DNA of 24,969 bases from Fimenecus sp045594885 (GTDB taxonomy: Bacteria > Bacillota > Clostridia > Oscillospirales > Acutalibacteraceae). The notes beneath the pieces were generated by a model that searched no databases, was not told the origin of the DNA, and worked only from the letters and a program-made list of their open reading frames with translations. How positions within the stretch are numbered: the stretch's first letter is position 1; each line of letters starts with the position of its first letter. The position numbers and the translations under genes are program-made. The stretch lies in NCBI GenBank assembly GCA_045594885.1, contig JAZNZJ010000049.1, positions 1 through 24,969 of the forward strand, in the 5' to 3' direction. Below, in pieces: positions 1-6,692 of the stretch.

Positions 1-1019
1 AGCAGTCTGCCGAGCCCCATTGCATCGCTTTCATAATCGTTATACATTGAAGATATAAAGGTTGCGACTTGTTTTTCAACATATTCTTCCCCTCTTTTTT
101 TATATTCTTCAAGAAGCGAATTTTTCATAGCACTACCCACTCCGCCACTCACTTCGGAAATATCACCATTCATAGTCACTTTGATTTTGAACGTAGGTTT
201 GCCATTCTCAATACTCACAGTTCTTTTAGTCTTACTTTTCACTACATTCAAAGAAATTCGGGTATTGTCTGCCACGGGATATGACAGGGCGGTATTATTC
301 ACCTGATTATAAAGAATATTGAGAAAAACTGTGTCATCTTTCGAAATATATTCACGGTATTTTGTATTGTTAAAAACTGCAGTACCCGTTATCTCAACAT
401 CTTTTTCACCGTCTTTTTCGGTAACAGAAAGTAAGGGCATTGCAAAATCTTTTGAGTCCGAGTTATATCTGTTAATTAGCTCATATAGTGATGTGGCAAA
501 AATCCGTGCATCATATTCATAAGAATCAATACTGTTTTTAAGGTTACGGGCACTTATATATTCATCGCCATTTTTAGTGTTGAGAATTTCTGAAGCGTTT
601 TTTTCTGCTGCGGCAATATAAACTGACGAGCTGTTTTCAACATCACGCACAAAAAAATCGATTACATTATCCATATTCTCTTCAGTAATGCTTTTACCGA
701 GAATTATTATTCTATTCTGTGAATAAAGGGGCATTTTACCCTCGCTTTCGGTAACGGTTTTTATTGCAGTATAAATCGAGTCACCCGTCACCTCATAAAC
801 CTGCAACGGTGGTTGTGACGCACCGTCGGGGGACGATGCCTTTGTTGAATTTGTGTCAATTGCCTGCAAAGTAACCTTATAGGAATTATCGTTTTGAATA
901 TCAATTCCAATTCCTTGAATTACAAGTCGATTGCGTATATCTTTTTTATAAATTTCTTCGTCATTAAAAGCGAAAATTGCAAAAATTATTGCAAGAAAAA
1001 TTATTGATGCACGTCGCAT
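1..1019 (-). CDS. gerC: Ger(x)C-family spore germination protein (3' end outside window)
   Basis: This is the C subunit of a GerA-type germinant receptor, which sits in the spore inner membrane and helps trigger germination. The frame is open from the ATG at 1019 to the left edge (about 339 residues), so the stop codon lies outside the window and the gene is probably nearly complete. The start has a strong AAAGGAGAG Shine-Dalgarno, and the gene overlaps the gerB 3' end by 19 bp. Near the N-terminus the protein reads RLVIQGIGID, the conserved GerC segment before the first domain. Near the open end it reads YNDYESDAMGLGRL, which fits the family D-x-x-G-x-G region. Oddity: family members are normally lipoproteins with a Gly-Cys lipobox just after the hydrophobic N-terminal helix. 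Here that stretch reads IFAFNDEEI and has no cysteine. Family assignment rests on these motifs plus the A-B-C gene order. Confidence 0.88.
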   Translation of the reverse strand, partial: MRRASIIFLAIIFAIFAFNDEEIYKKDIRNRLVIQGIGIDIQNDNSYKVTLQAIDTNSTKASSPDGASQPPLQVYEVTGDSIYTAIKTVTESEGKMPLYSQNRIIILGKSITEENMDNVIDFFVRDVENSSSVYIAAAEKNASEILNTKNGDEYISARNLKNSIDSYEYDARIFATSLYELINRYNSDSKDFAMPLLSVTEKDGEKDVEITGTAVFNNTKYREYISKDDTVFLNILYNQVNNTALSYPVADNTRISLNVVKSKTKRTVSIENGKPTFKIKVTMNGDISEVSGGVGSAMKNSLLEEYKKRGEEYVEKQVATFISSMYNDYESDAMGLGRL

Positions 1020-2092
1020 TTTTCACTCTCCTTTCTGCAAAACACAAGAACAAACAAGGGTATTAAAAATGCGGTAACAAGGGTTAAAATAATCTTGATT
1101 ATTGAACTGTCAATAAAATTAAACCGCTGAATTCCACCCGCAATTATAAGCCCTGCAATTATTATAAGAGCACCTGAAACCGCAAGAGAATAAGTGATTT
1201 TAATGCGTGGGAATTCTTTTTTGATAATATCCGCCTGCAAATAAATCAGAAGTGCCCCTTTAATAAAGGCACACATAATCCACACCCCTGTAAAGATTGC
1301 ATCAAGACGGTCAAACATTGCAAATTCAGCAAGACTTGCAAGTGTGTGGAACGGGAAAAGTTGTGTACCTGCATAATTGCCCATAACCGTCATTGCAAAA
1401 AAGAACATAATTGCCATAATGAGTGTCTGTGAAATAAGCCAGATGAAAAAACCTTTTTTCACTTTACCGCTGACTTTGGGCAGAGCAATCGCAATTACTG
1501 CATATTCTACTGTTTGTCCCACAGAATCCACTGCAGTTTTCACTACGGGCATTACTCCATTATAAAAAATAGGGGTGATATTTAGAAAATCCACCTTATC
1601 TGCAAGGGCAACGAAAATAAATATAAGTGCGGGAATGACAAGTATTGCGGTGAGCACCGAGGTGCGACCAAGTGCCTCAAAGCCCAAAAATGCACCGTAG
1701 CAACAAAAGATTATGACAAATATTAGCATATAATCCACATCGGTTTCGGGGAATACTACCGTGCCGGCAAAAAGGTCAAGACGTGATATTGTGGTAACTG
1801 TAAAATAAAAAAATGTAATTACATATATAATTGAAATTACTTTTGAAAGCTTTGTATTTCTCTCACGGACTAAATCAAGCACATTTTTACCGCTATGCTT
1901 TTTGTAAATAAAATACACGGGTAGCATTATTAAAATACCCAGTGAAATTCTGAATATGGGTTGCACAAGCATATCCCCAAGCCGTATATCCTTTGTATAT
2001 GACGAAATATATGTGACCGTTGTAAGCATACGGCTTAAAAACAGCATTATAAAAAACTGAAATGCACTGATTTTACCTTTTGCATAATCCAT
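1001..2092 (-). CDS. gerB: GerAB/YndE-type germination permease
   Basis: This is the B subunit of the germinant receptor: a polytopic inner-membrane protein of the amino acid-polyamine-organocation superfamily (endospore germination permease family), thought to bind the germinant. It has 363 residues, typical for GerAB proteins, and about ten hydrophobic segments. The N-terminal part FQFFIMLFLSRMLTTVTYI matches the usual first helix. The start codon is preceded by GGAG seven bases upstream, inside the end of gerA, and only one base separates the gerA stop from this ATG. The 3' end overlaps gerC. The tight A-B-C packing implies one transcript and co-translation in the forespore. The germinant specificity cannot be read from the sequence. 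Confidence 0.92.
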   Translation of the reverse strand: MDYAKGKISAFQFFIMLFLSRMLTTVTYISSYTKDIRLGDMLVQPIFRISLGILIMLPVYFIYKKHSGKNVLDLVRERNTKLSKVISIIYVITFFYFTVTTISRLDLFAGTVVFPETDVDYMLIFVIIFCCYGAFLGFEALGRTSVLTAILVIPALIFIFVALADKVDFLNITPIFYNGVMPVVKTAVDSVGQTVEYAVIAIALPKVSGKVKKGFFIWLISQTLIMAIMFFFAMTVMGNYAGTQLFPFHTLASLAEFAMFDRLDAIFTGVWIMCAFIKGALLIYLQADIIKKEFPRIKITYSLAVSGALIIIAGLIIAGGIQRFNFIDSSIIKIILTLVTAFLIPLFVLVFCRKESEKCDVHQ

Positions 2093-2093
2093 T

Positions 2094-3596
2094 CTATTTC
2101 TCCATTTTATCTATCAACATATTTTTCTTTCCCATTCTTCGCCAATCTGAACGAAGAATAAAGTCACGCCACGCACCGATTTTTGTTGGTGCTACGGGTG
2201 AAGTAAAGGGAATGCCATATGGGTTAATTGCCGCCGCATTAATCAGCACCACCGCAAACATAAGCATTATTCCGTAAATACCCGAGAGTCCGCCAATCAC
2301 AATAAAGGCAAATCGAAGCACCGCAACAGTTTCATAAAGTGTTGAAACTACAAATGCACTCACGGCAGTAAGACCCACAACAATCACCATTGGTGCAGAG
2401 ACAATACCCGCACTAACGGCTGACTCACCGATTACCAAAGCACCCACAATTGAAATTGCGTGTCCTACGGTTTTGGGCATACGAAGTCCCGCCTCACGCA
2501 CAATTTCATAAACAAGATGAATAAAAAGTGCCTCAATCATAATGGGCAAAGGTGTGCGACTCTCCTGCCCCGTTATTCCGAAAATCATTGTTTCGGGAAT
2601 AATCTCTTGATGAAATGTACAAATGGCTACATAAACCCCCGGTAAAAATACGCTGAATAAAAATGAAATCATTTTAAGCACACGAATGAATGTGGCATAA
2701 TAAGGTCTTTTCAGGTAATCGTCAAGAGAGTGAAAATGTTCAATGAAAAGATATGGCACAATCATTGCATTGGGTGTGCCGTCAACTATGATGCCGATTT
2801 TTCCTTCTGCCATTTTTGCGGTGAGCACATCGGGTCGTTCGGTAAAACCAACTCCGCTGAAAAGCGACGGATTTTCAGTATCAAGAAATGATTGTAAATA
2901 ACCCGCACCCAATACAGTATCAAGAGTGGCATTTTTGAGCCTTTCTGTTACATTTTCAAGTGTTTTTTGGTTAACACGGTCGGACATATAACACACGCAT
3001 ACTCTTGTTTTTGTTGTTGTGCCCACCTCAAGAGTCTGAATTTTAAAAACGGGATTTCTCACACGGCGACGAAGCATTGTTATATTATCCTTAAAGCTTT
3101 CTACAAAGCCTTCACGTGAGCCTCTCTCTTGCATTTCGGTAGAGGGTTCAAGAACCGCTCTTTTTGGGAATCCCTGAACACCGAACAAAACTGCAGAAAT
3201 ACAACCCTCGGCAAACATTACAAGGTTGCCTGAAATCAGTTCTGCAATTGCTTTGTCCATATCATTGGTAATTGATTTATCAATACTTGCAGATACACGG
3301 TCAGCAGCAGAAAAAACTATTTTATCCCCATCATCTTCACTAAAATTCGCATTGATAATGGGATTCATAATCTGCTCGGTTATAAGCAGACTGTCACACA
3401 TTCCGTCAATCATAATAAAGACAAAATCCTGATTGCCCACACTATAATTGCGGTATTTCACGTCAAAACTATCACCCAATTGTGTTTTAAAATAAGAAAT
3501 ATTTTTCTGCAAACTTTTGTCAACTCTCACCTTTTGCTTTTTATTTTGGGAGTTTTCAAAGGTTATTTCATCAACCTTATTTTTAAACCAATCCAT
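2094..3596 (-). CDS. gerA: GerA-family germinant receptor A subunit
   Basis: This is the A subunit of the germinant receptor. The first ~290 residues are the soluble N-terminal domain (FVFIMIDGMCDSLLITEQI near residues 58-76; RRRVRNPVFKIQTLEVGTTT near 177-196). The rest is the membrane domain. Typical family signatures are SLDDYLKRPYY (290-300), VREAGLRMP (366-374), VSAPMVIVVGLT (399-410) and NPYGIPFTSP (458-467). At 500 residues it is full length. The ATG at 3596 has a moderate GGTGAT ribosome site five bases upstream. It is the first gene of the operon and is divergent from the DUF421 gene 78 bp away. A SpoVAF-type paralogue would look similar, but the adjacent B and C subunits make a full receptor much more likely. 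Confidence 0.93.
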   Translation of the reverse strand: MDWFKNKVDEITFENSQNKKQKVRVDKSLQKNISYFKTQLGDSFDVKYRNYSVGNQDFVFIMIDGMCDSLLITEQIMNPIINANFSEDDGDKIVFSAADRVSASIDKSITNDMDKAIAELISGNLVMFAEGCISAVLFGVQGFPKRAVLEPSTEMQERGSREGFVESFKDNITMLRRRVRNPVFKIQTLEVGTTTKTRVCVCYMSDRVNQKTLENVTERLKNATLDTVLGAGYLQSFLDTENPSLFSGVGFTERPDVLTAKMAEGKIGIIVDGTPNAMIVPYLFIEHFHSLDDYLKRPYYATFIRVLKMISFLFSVFLPGVYVAICTFHQEIIPETMIFGITGQESRTPLPIMIEALFIHLVYEIVREAGLRMPKTVGHAISIVGALVIGESAVSAGIVSAPMVIVVGLTAVSAFVVSTLYETVAVLRFAFIVIGGLSGIYGIMLMFAVVLINAAAINPYGIPFTSPVAPTKIGAWRDFILRSDWRRMGKKNMLIDKMEK

Positions 3597-3674
3597 AACA
3601 TCACCATTTTTAGAATTGCCGTAAATTTAAGTAATATTCTGTAAGCATTGGTAAAAGATATAAACGGTGATTTT
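3597..3674. promoter_or_regulatory. Divergent intergenic region between gerA and the DUF421 gene
   Basis: Both transcription units must start in or near these 78 bp. No convincing sigma-A promoter was found in either direction. That is expected if the genes are transcribed by forespore sigma factors, whose consensus is shorter. The placement is inferred from the divergent gene starts only. Confidence 0.4.
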
Positions 3675-4349
3675 ATGTTTGTTACACTTATCAGAACTGT
3701 AATTCTTTATATACTTGCAATCGCAAGTATTCGTGTTATGGGTAAAAGACAAATAGGAGAACTTCAGCCCTCTGAATTAGTTATTACTTTGCTTATTTCA
3801 CAGATTATTTCAATTCCAATTCAAGATACTGACATTCCACTTGTCAATACAATCATTCCCATACTTTTGCTTGTGGGATTTGAAATAATCACATCAATAT
3901 TGAATATGAAAAGCATTAAATTCCGCTCGTTTATGCAGGGAAATCCTCTTGTTATCATAAATGACGGAGTACTTAATCAGAAACTTTTGAGTGAACTTCG
4001 TTTTACCGTTGATGATTTACTTGAGGCACTTCGACAAAAAGATGTTTTTGACATTTCGCAGGTGCAATATGCCATTGTTGAAACAAACGGACAGATGAGT
4101 GTACTTTTAAAGCCCCAACACGATACTGTTACCCGTGAAGATTTAAAGCTTGAAGCCGAGCCCCAAGGCTATAAATGTCCCGTTGTGATTGACGGCAAAA
4201 TTGTTACAGAAGATTTTAATATCTGTAATATGAATAAGAGCAAAGTGCACTCGATTGCAGAAAAAGAAAAAATGAAAATTCAAGATATTTTGCTTATGAC
4301 CGTTGATGCGGCAGGCAATCACACCATAATCAGAAAGGACAATATATGA
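3675..4349 (+). CDS. DUF421 / YetF-like membrane protein
   Basis: This is a 224-residue protein of the DUF421 (YetF/YcaP) family: an N-terminal hydrophobic part with about three membrane segments (residues ~1-80), then a soluble alpha/beta domain. Recognisable family features are VMGKRQIGELQPSELVITLL near the N-terminus and a segment (GNPLVIINDGVLN) that opens the soluble domain. The ATG at 3675 is preferred because GGTGAT lies four bases upstream. An in-frame TTG at 3648 has no comparable site. The stop overlaps the next gene by four bases (ATGA), so translation is coupled. Biochemical function is not established for this family. Some DUF421 proteins in spore formers are linked to spore resistance or the spore membrane, and the position beside gerABC fits such a role (inference). 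Confidence 0.85.
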   Translation: MFVTLIRTVILYILAIASIRVMGKRQIGELQPSELVITLLISQIISIPIQDTDIPLVNTIIPILLLVGFEIITSILNMKSIKFRSFMQGNPLVIINDGVLNQKLLSELRFTVDDLLEALRQKDVFDISQVQYAIVETNGQMSVLLKPQHDTVTREDLKLEAEPQGYKCPVVIDGKIVTEDFNICNMNKSKVHSIAEKEKMKIQDILLMTVDAAGNHTIIRKDNI

Positions 4350-4726
4350 AAAGAATAATTATTGCCGTTATTGCCATTCTGACTTCTTTTGTAATCTCTT
4401 TTACAGGATATTTTTTTGTGAACAAATCCTGCAAAAAGCTTGAAAAACAGTTAAGTGAAATCTGTGTCATTGCTCAACAAGACGACGTTAAAAAAGCCAT
4501 AAAAATGGCAGATGACACAGTAAAAATGTGGGAAGATGTTCACGATACTATTGAAAGCTTTATTCGTCACGAAGAAACCGACAAACTTGAAGAAATAGTA
4601 AAAAGCCTTCCCGTTTATGCCCAACAGGGCAATATGGAAAGGCTTGAGCAACAAGCAGATTTGGCAATAGACGAATTGCACCATTTAATACGCAACGAAA
4701 AACCATTGATAAGTAATATTTTTTAG
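4346..4726 (+). CDS. DUF4363-like small membrane-anchored protein
   Basis: A 126-residue protein with one N-terminal membrane segment (IIIAVIAILTSFVISFTGYF, residues 4-23) followed by a charged, mostly helical outer domain with coiled-coil character. It matches the DUF4363 pattern of a signal-anchor plus alpha-helical domain. The gene starts inside the stop codon of the DUF421 gene (ATGA), and this two-gene pairing is familiar from spore-forming Clostridia. Function unknown. Co-translation suggests that the two proteins act together at the membrane. Confidence 0.75.
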   Translation: MKRIIIAVIAILTSFVISFTGYFFVNKSCKKLEKQLSEICVIAQQDDVKKAIKMADDTVKMWEDVHDTIESFIRHEETDKLEEIVKSLPVYAQQGNMERLEQQADLAIDELHHLIRNEKPLISNIF

Positions 4727-4736
4727 TATATGATTA

Positions 4737-4855
4737 TTTGTAAATTTGGGTTTTCGTGTTCTTAGGATACCCCCCTCAGTCAAATGCTACGCATTTGCCA
4801 GCTCACCCTCAAGGGTGGAGCCGATTCATCTCCCCTACAAATCCAAATTTATAAA
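4737..4855. repeat. MITE-like non-coding element with ~18-bp terminal inverted repeats
   Basis: The ends are imperfect inverted repeats: TTTGTAAATTTGGGTTT at 4737 and the reverse complement of TTTATAAATTTGGATTTGT at 4837-4855. Between them are two hairpins: CAAATGC-TAC-GCATTTG (4781-4797) and CACCCT-CA-AGGGTG (4804-4817). It has no coding capacity. The inner part has the same layout (CCCTC..GTC, hairpin, G-C-rich hairpin) as the copies near 5260 and 12241. Confidence 0.6.
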
Positions 4856-4877
4856 ACTAACATTTCAAGTTTTTCTA

Positions 4878-4906
4878 TTGACATTATCAATTTATAGTGC
4901 TAAAAT
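4878..4906 (+). promoter_or_regulatory. Sigma-A promoter of the trpB leader
   Basis: TTGACA at 4878-4883, a 17-bp spacer, and TAAAAT at 4901-4906. Transcription would start near 4913, just ahead of the T-box stem I. Confidence 0.75.
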
Positions 4907-4929
4907 TCATATAAGTTAATATTCAACCG

Positions 4930-5180
4930 AAAAACCGATGATAAAGAGTAGTAGTTGATTTAAATTTATTTTCAGAGAGCCGTTGGCGGTGTAAATACGG
5001 CAATAAAAATTTCAATGAATGGACTTTTGAGGGCAAACCGATATGTAGGGGCGACGGAGGGCAACCGTTACAGTGCTGAGTGTATTTTTGTACACAGTGA
5101 GTGCGTGTCTTATGATGCGAATTTGGGTGGTACCGCAGATTTTACAATCTGTCCCAATGTTTTGGGATGGATTTTTTTAT
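4930..5180 (+). promoter_or_regulatory. T-box leader, Trp specifier (UGG), upstream of trpB
   Basis: This is a T-box riboswitch that senses uncharged tRNA. Seen in order: GATGATAAAGAGTAG at the base of stem I (4937-4951); AGAGAGCCGTTGGCGGTG (the AG bulge and distal stem I loops, from 4974); the specifier region GAATGGACTTTTGAGG with UGG at 5020-5022 followed by the conserved purine; stem III around 5070-5105; and the T-box core TGGGTGGTACCGC (5124-5136). The terminator follows. UGG is the tryptophan codon, so the leader should read through when tRNA-Trp is uncharged and so raise trpB expression. The bulge reads UGGU, which would pair with a G discriminator only through a wobble (bacterial tRNA-Trp normally has G73). 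This is a small imperfection in an otherwise canonical leader. Confidence 0.93.
5147..5178 (+). terminator. Conditional terminator of the T-box leader
   Basis: ATCTGTCCCAA (5147-5157), loop TGTT, TTGGGATGGAT (5162-5172), then a run of T. This makes an 11-bp stem with two wobble pairs. It lies directly after the T-box core, so formation is mutually exclusive with the antiterminator. Confidence 0.85.
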
Positions 5181-5196
5181 TTTAAGGATTGATTTT

Positions 5197-5235
5197 ATGA
5201 AGCTTTTAACTAAACGATGGCGATGGCGTAAGTGA
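5197..5235 (+). CDS. Possible Trp-codon leader peptide (12 codons)
   Basis: A mini-ORF, MKLLTKRWRWRK, lies just after the T-box terminator and before trpB. It has two UGG codons in its last five residues (5218-5220 and 5224-5226) and a ribosome site AAGGA eight bases upstream of the ATG. It is out of frame with trpB. In Bacillus subtilis the anti-TRAP gene (rtpA) is controlled by a Trp T-box followed by a leader peptide rich in Trp codons, so there is a precedent for this layout. Stalling of a ribosome at these codons could change folding of the 5240-5330 segment or access to the trpB ribosome site. That mechanism is inference. Two Trp codons in 12 could also arise by chance from the CGATGG tandem repeat. 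Confidence 0.45.
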   Translation: MKLLTKRWRWRK

Positions 5236-5245
5236 ACTGAATATA

Positions 5246-5315
5246 AAATTAAATTTTTAGCGGGATGTGAATCCCTCCACCGCTAATGCGGTCTCCCTCC
5301 CTTTGACAAGGGAGG
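5246..5315. repeat. Hairpin repeat between leader and trpB
   Basis: This segment can form TTAGCGG (5258-5264) with CCGCTAA around an inner GGGAT-GTGA-ATCCC hairpin, or alternatively ACCGC-TAAT-GCGGT, plus the hairpin CCTCCCTT-TGAC-AAGGGAGG just after it. No T-tract follows, so it is not a terminator. The arrangement CCCTCC, hairpin, CTCCCTCCC hairpin is shared with the elements near 4772 and 12246, so it is probably another copy of the dispersed repeat. Confidence 0.5.
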
Positions 5316-5344
5316 CAATATTAAGATTTTAAGGAGTTTTTACT

Positions 5345-6565
5345 ATGACATTAAATAATGTAAATTTTGACACATATTATAACAATTATCCCGACAAAAA
5401 CGGTTACTTCGGTAAATACGGCGGAGTTTATGTTGACGACAAATTAAAGGCTGCTATGGCAGAAATTACACAGGCTTATTTCACAATTTGTCAGTCAAGA
5501 AAATTCATTGCAGAGCTTCGCAGAATTCGTAAAGAATTTCAAGGTCGCCCCACCCCCGTTTCACATCTTGAAAGACTTTCAGATGCTATGGGTGGCAGAG
5601 TTCAGCTTTATGCAAAGCGTGAAGATTTAAACCATTCAGGTGCTCATAAGCTTAATCACTGTATGGGCGAAGCACTTCTTGCAAAATATATGGGCAAAAC
5701 AAAGGTTATTGCAGAAACAGGTGCGGGTCAGCACGGTGTTGCACTTGCTACTGCGGCGGCATATTTCGGTCTTGAGTGCGACATTTATATGGGTGCAGTT
5801 GATATTAAGAAACAAGCCCCAAATGTTGCAAGAATGAAGATTTTAGGTGCAAATGTTATTGAGGTTACTCATGGTCTTCAGACTCTTAAAGAGGCAGTTG
5901 ACGCAGCATTTGATGCATACAGCAAAGAATATGACCACTCAATTTATTGCATCGGCTCAGTTTTAGGCCCTCACCCATTTCCTATGATGGTGCGTGATTT
6001 TCAGAGTGTTGTGGGCATTGAAGCAAGAGAGCAATTTATTGATATGACAGGTCATTTGCCAAACGCAATTGTTGCTTGTGTTGGTGGCGGTAGTAATGCG
6101 GCAGGTCTTTTCGCAGGCTTCTTAAATGACCCTGTTGATATTTATGGTATTGAGCCACTTGGCCGTGGTCCTAAAATGGGTGACCACGCAGCAAGTCTTA
6201 AATATGGAACAGAGGGTATTATGCACGGCTTCAACAGTATAATGCTTAAAGATGAAAACGGCGAGCCCGCTCCCGTTTATTCAGTTGCGAGTGGTCTTGA
6301 CTACCCATCATCAGGTCCTGAACATGCATTCTTGCAAGAAATCGGCAGAGTTAAATATGATGTAATTGATGACGAAGAAACAATTGACGCATTCTATAAA
6401 CTTGCTCGTCTTGAGGGCATTATCCCTGCAATTGAAAGTTCACACGCAGTGGCATACGGTATGAAACTCGCAAAGCAGATGGACCACGGTTCAGTTCTTA
6501 TTAACCTTTCAGGTCGTGGTGATAAGGATATGGATTATGTTCTTGAAAACTTTGGAATAAGATAA
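5345..6565 (+). CDS. trpB: Tryptophan synthase beta chain (stand-alone)
   Basis: A pyridoxal-phosphate enzyme that joins indole and serine to make tryptophan. It has 406 residues, the TrpB1 length. The PLP lysine is K102 in the HKLNH motif and the catalytic glutamate is E124 in AETGAGQHG. The phosphate-binding loop is GGGSNA (247-252), and the family segments GSVLGPHPFPMMVRDFQ, PAIESSHA and LINLSGRGDKD are all present. The start has AAGGAG eight bases upstream. No trpA or other trp gene is adjacent: the gene has its own T-box leader and its own terminator. It may therefore work with a distant TrpA, or salvage free indole with serine (inference). Expression should rise on tryptophan starvation through the leader. 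Confidence 0.97.
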   Translation: MTLNNVNFDTYYNNYPDKNGYFGKYGGVYVDDKLKAAMAEITQAYFTICQSRKFIAELRRIRKEFQGRPTPVSHLERLSDAMGGRVQLYAKREDLNHSGAHKLNHCMGEALLAKYMGKTKVIAETGAGQHGVALATAAAYFGLECDIYMGAVDIKKQAPNVARMKILGANVIEVTHGLQTLKEAVDAAFDAYSKEYDHSIYCIGSVLGPHPFPMMVRDFQSVVGIEAREQFIDMTGHLPNAIVACVGGGSNAAGLFAGFLNDPVDIYGIEPLGRGPKMGDHAASLKYGTEGIMHGFNSIMLKDENGEPAPVYSVASGLDYPSSGPEHAFLQEIGRVKYDVIDDEETIDAFYKLARLEGIIPAIESSHAVAYGMKLAKQMDHGSVLINLSGRGDKDMDYVLENFGIR

Positions 6566-6577
6566 AAATATACAAGT

Positions 6578-6605
6578 AATTCCCCACATTATGTGGGGAA
6601 TTTTT
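6578..6605 (+). terminator. Terminator of trpB
   Basis: AATTCCCCACA, loop TTA, TGTGGGGAATT: a perfect 11-bp stem followed by TTTTT. It starts 12 bases after the trpB stop. Confidence 0.9.
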
Positions 6606-6652
6606 GATAAATTGGGGAATGTGAAAAAAACTATACCAATACAAATTTGTAA

Positions 6653-6685
6653 ATAAAAACTGCCGATTATTTTAATAACCGACAG
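6653..6685 (-). terminator. Terminator of the ROK-sialidase operon
   Basis: On the minus strand, CTGTCGGTTATT, loop AA, AATAATCGGCAG forms a 12-bp stem with two G-U pairs, followed by TTTTTATTT. It begins 7 bases downstream of the sialidase-like gene stop. Confidence 0.85.
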
Positions 6686-6692
6686 TTGATTT

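Noticed and set aside
69..522. Short plus-strand open frames across the gerC region
   Set aside because: They lie antisense to a long, family-conserved minus-strand frame with a good ribosome site and show no family features.
3597..3674. Sigma-G-like boxes (GAATA, 17 bp, AATTCTA) on the minus strand before gerA
   Set aside because: The -10 has a mismatch, and the implied start would remove most of the gerA ribosome site, so I did not call it as a promoter.
5246..5315. Hairpins before trpB as a second transcription terminator
   Set aside because: The stems are good, but no T-run follows either of them. They match the dispersed repeat layout instead.
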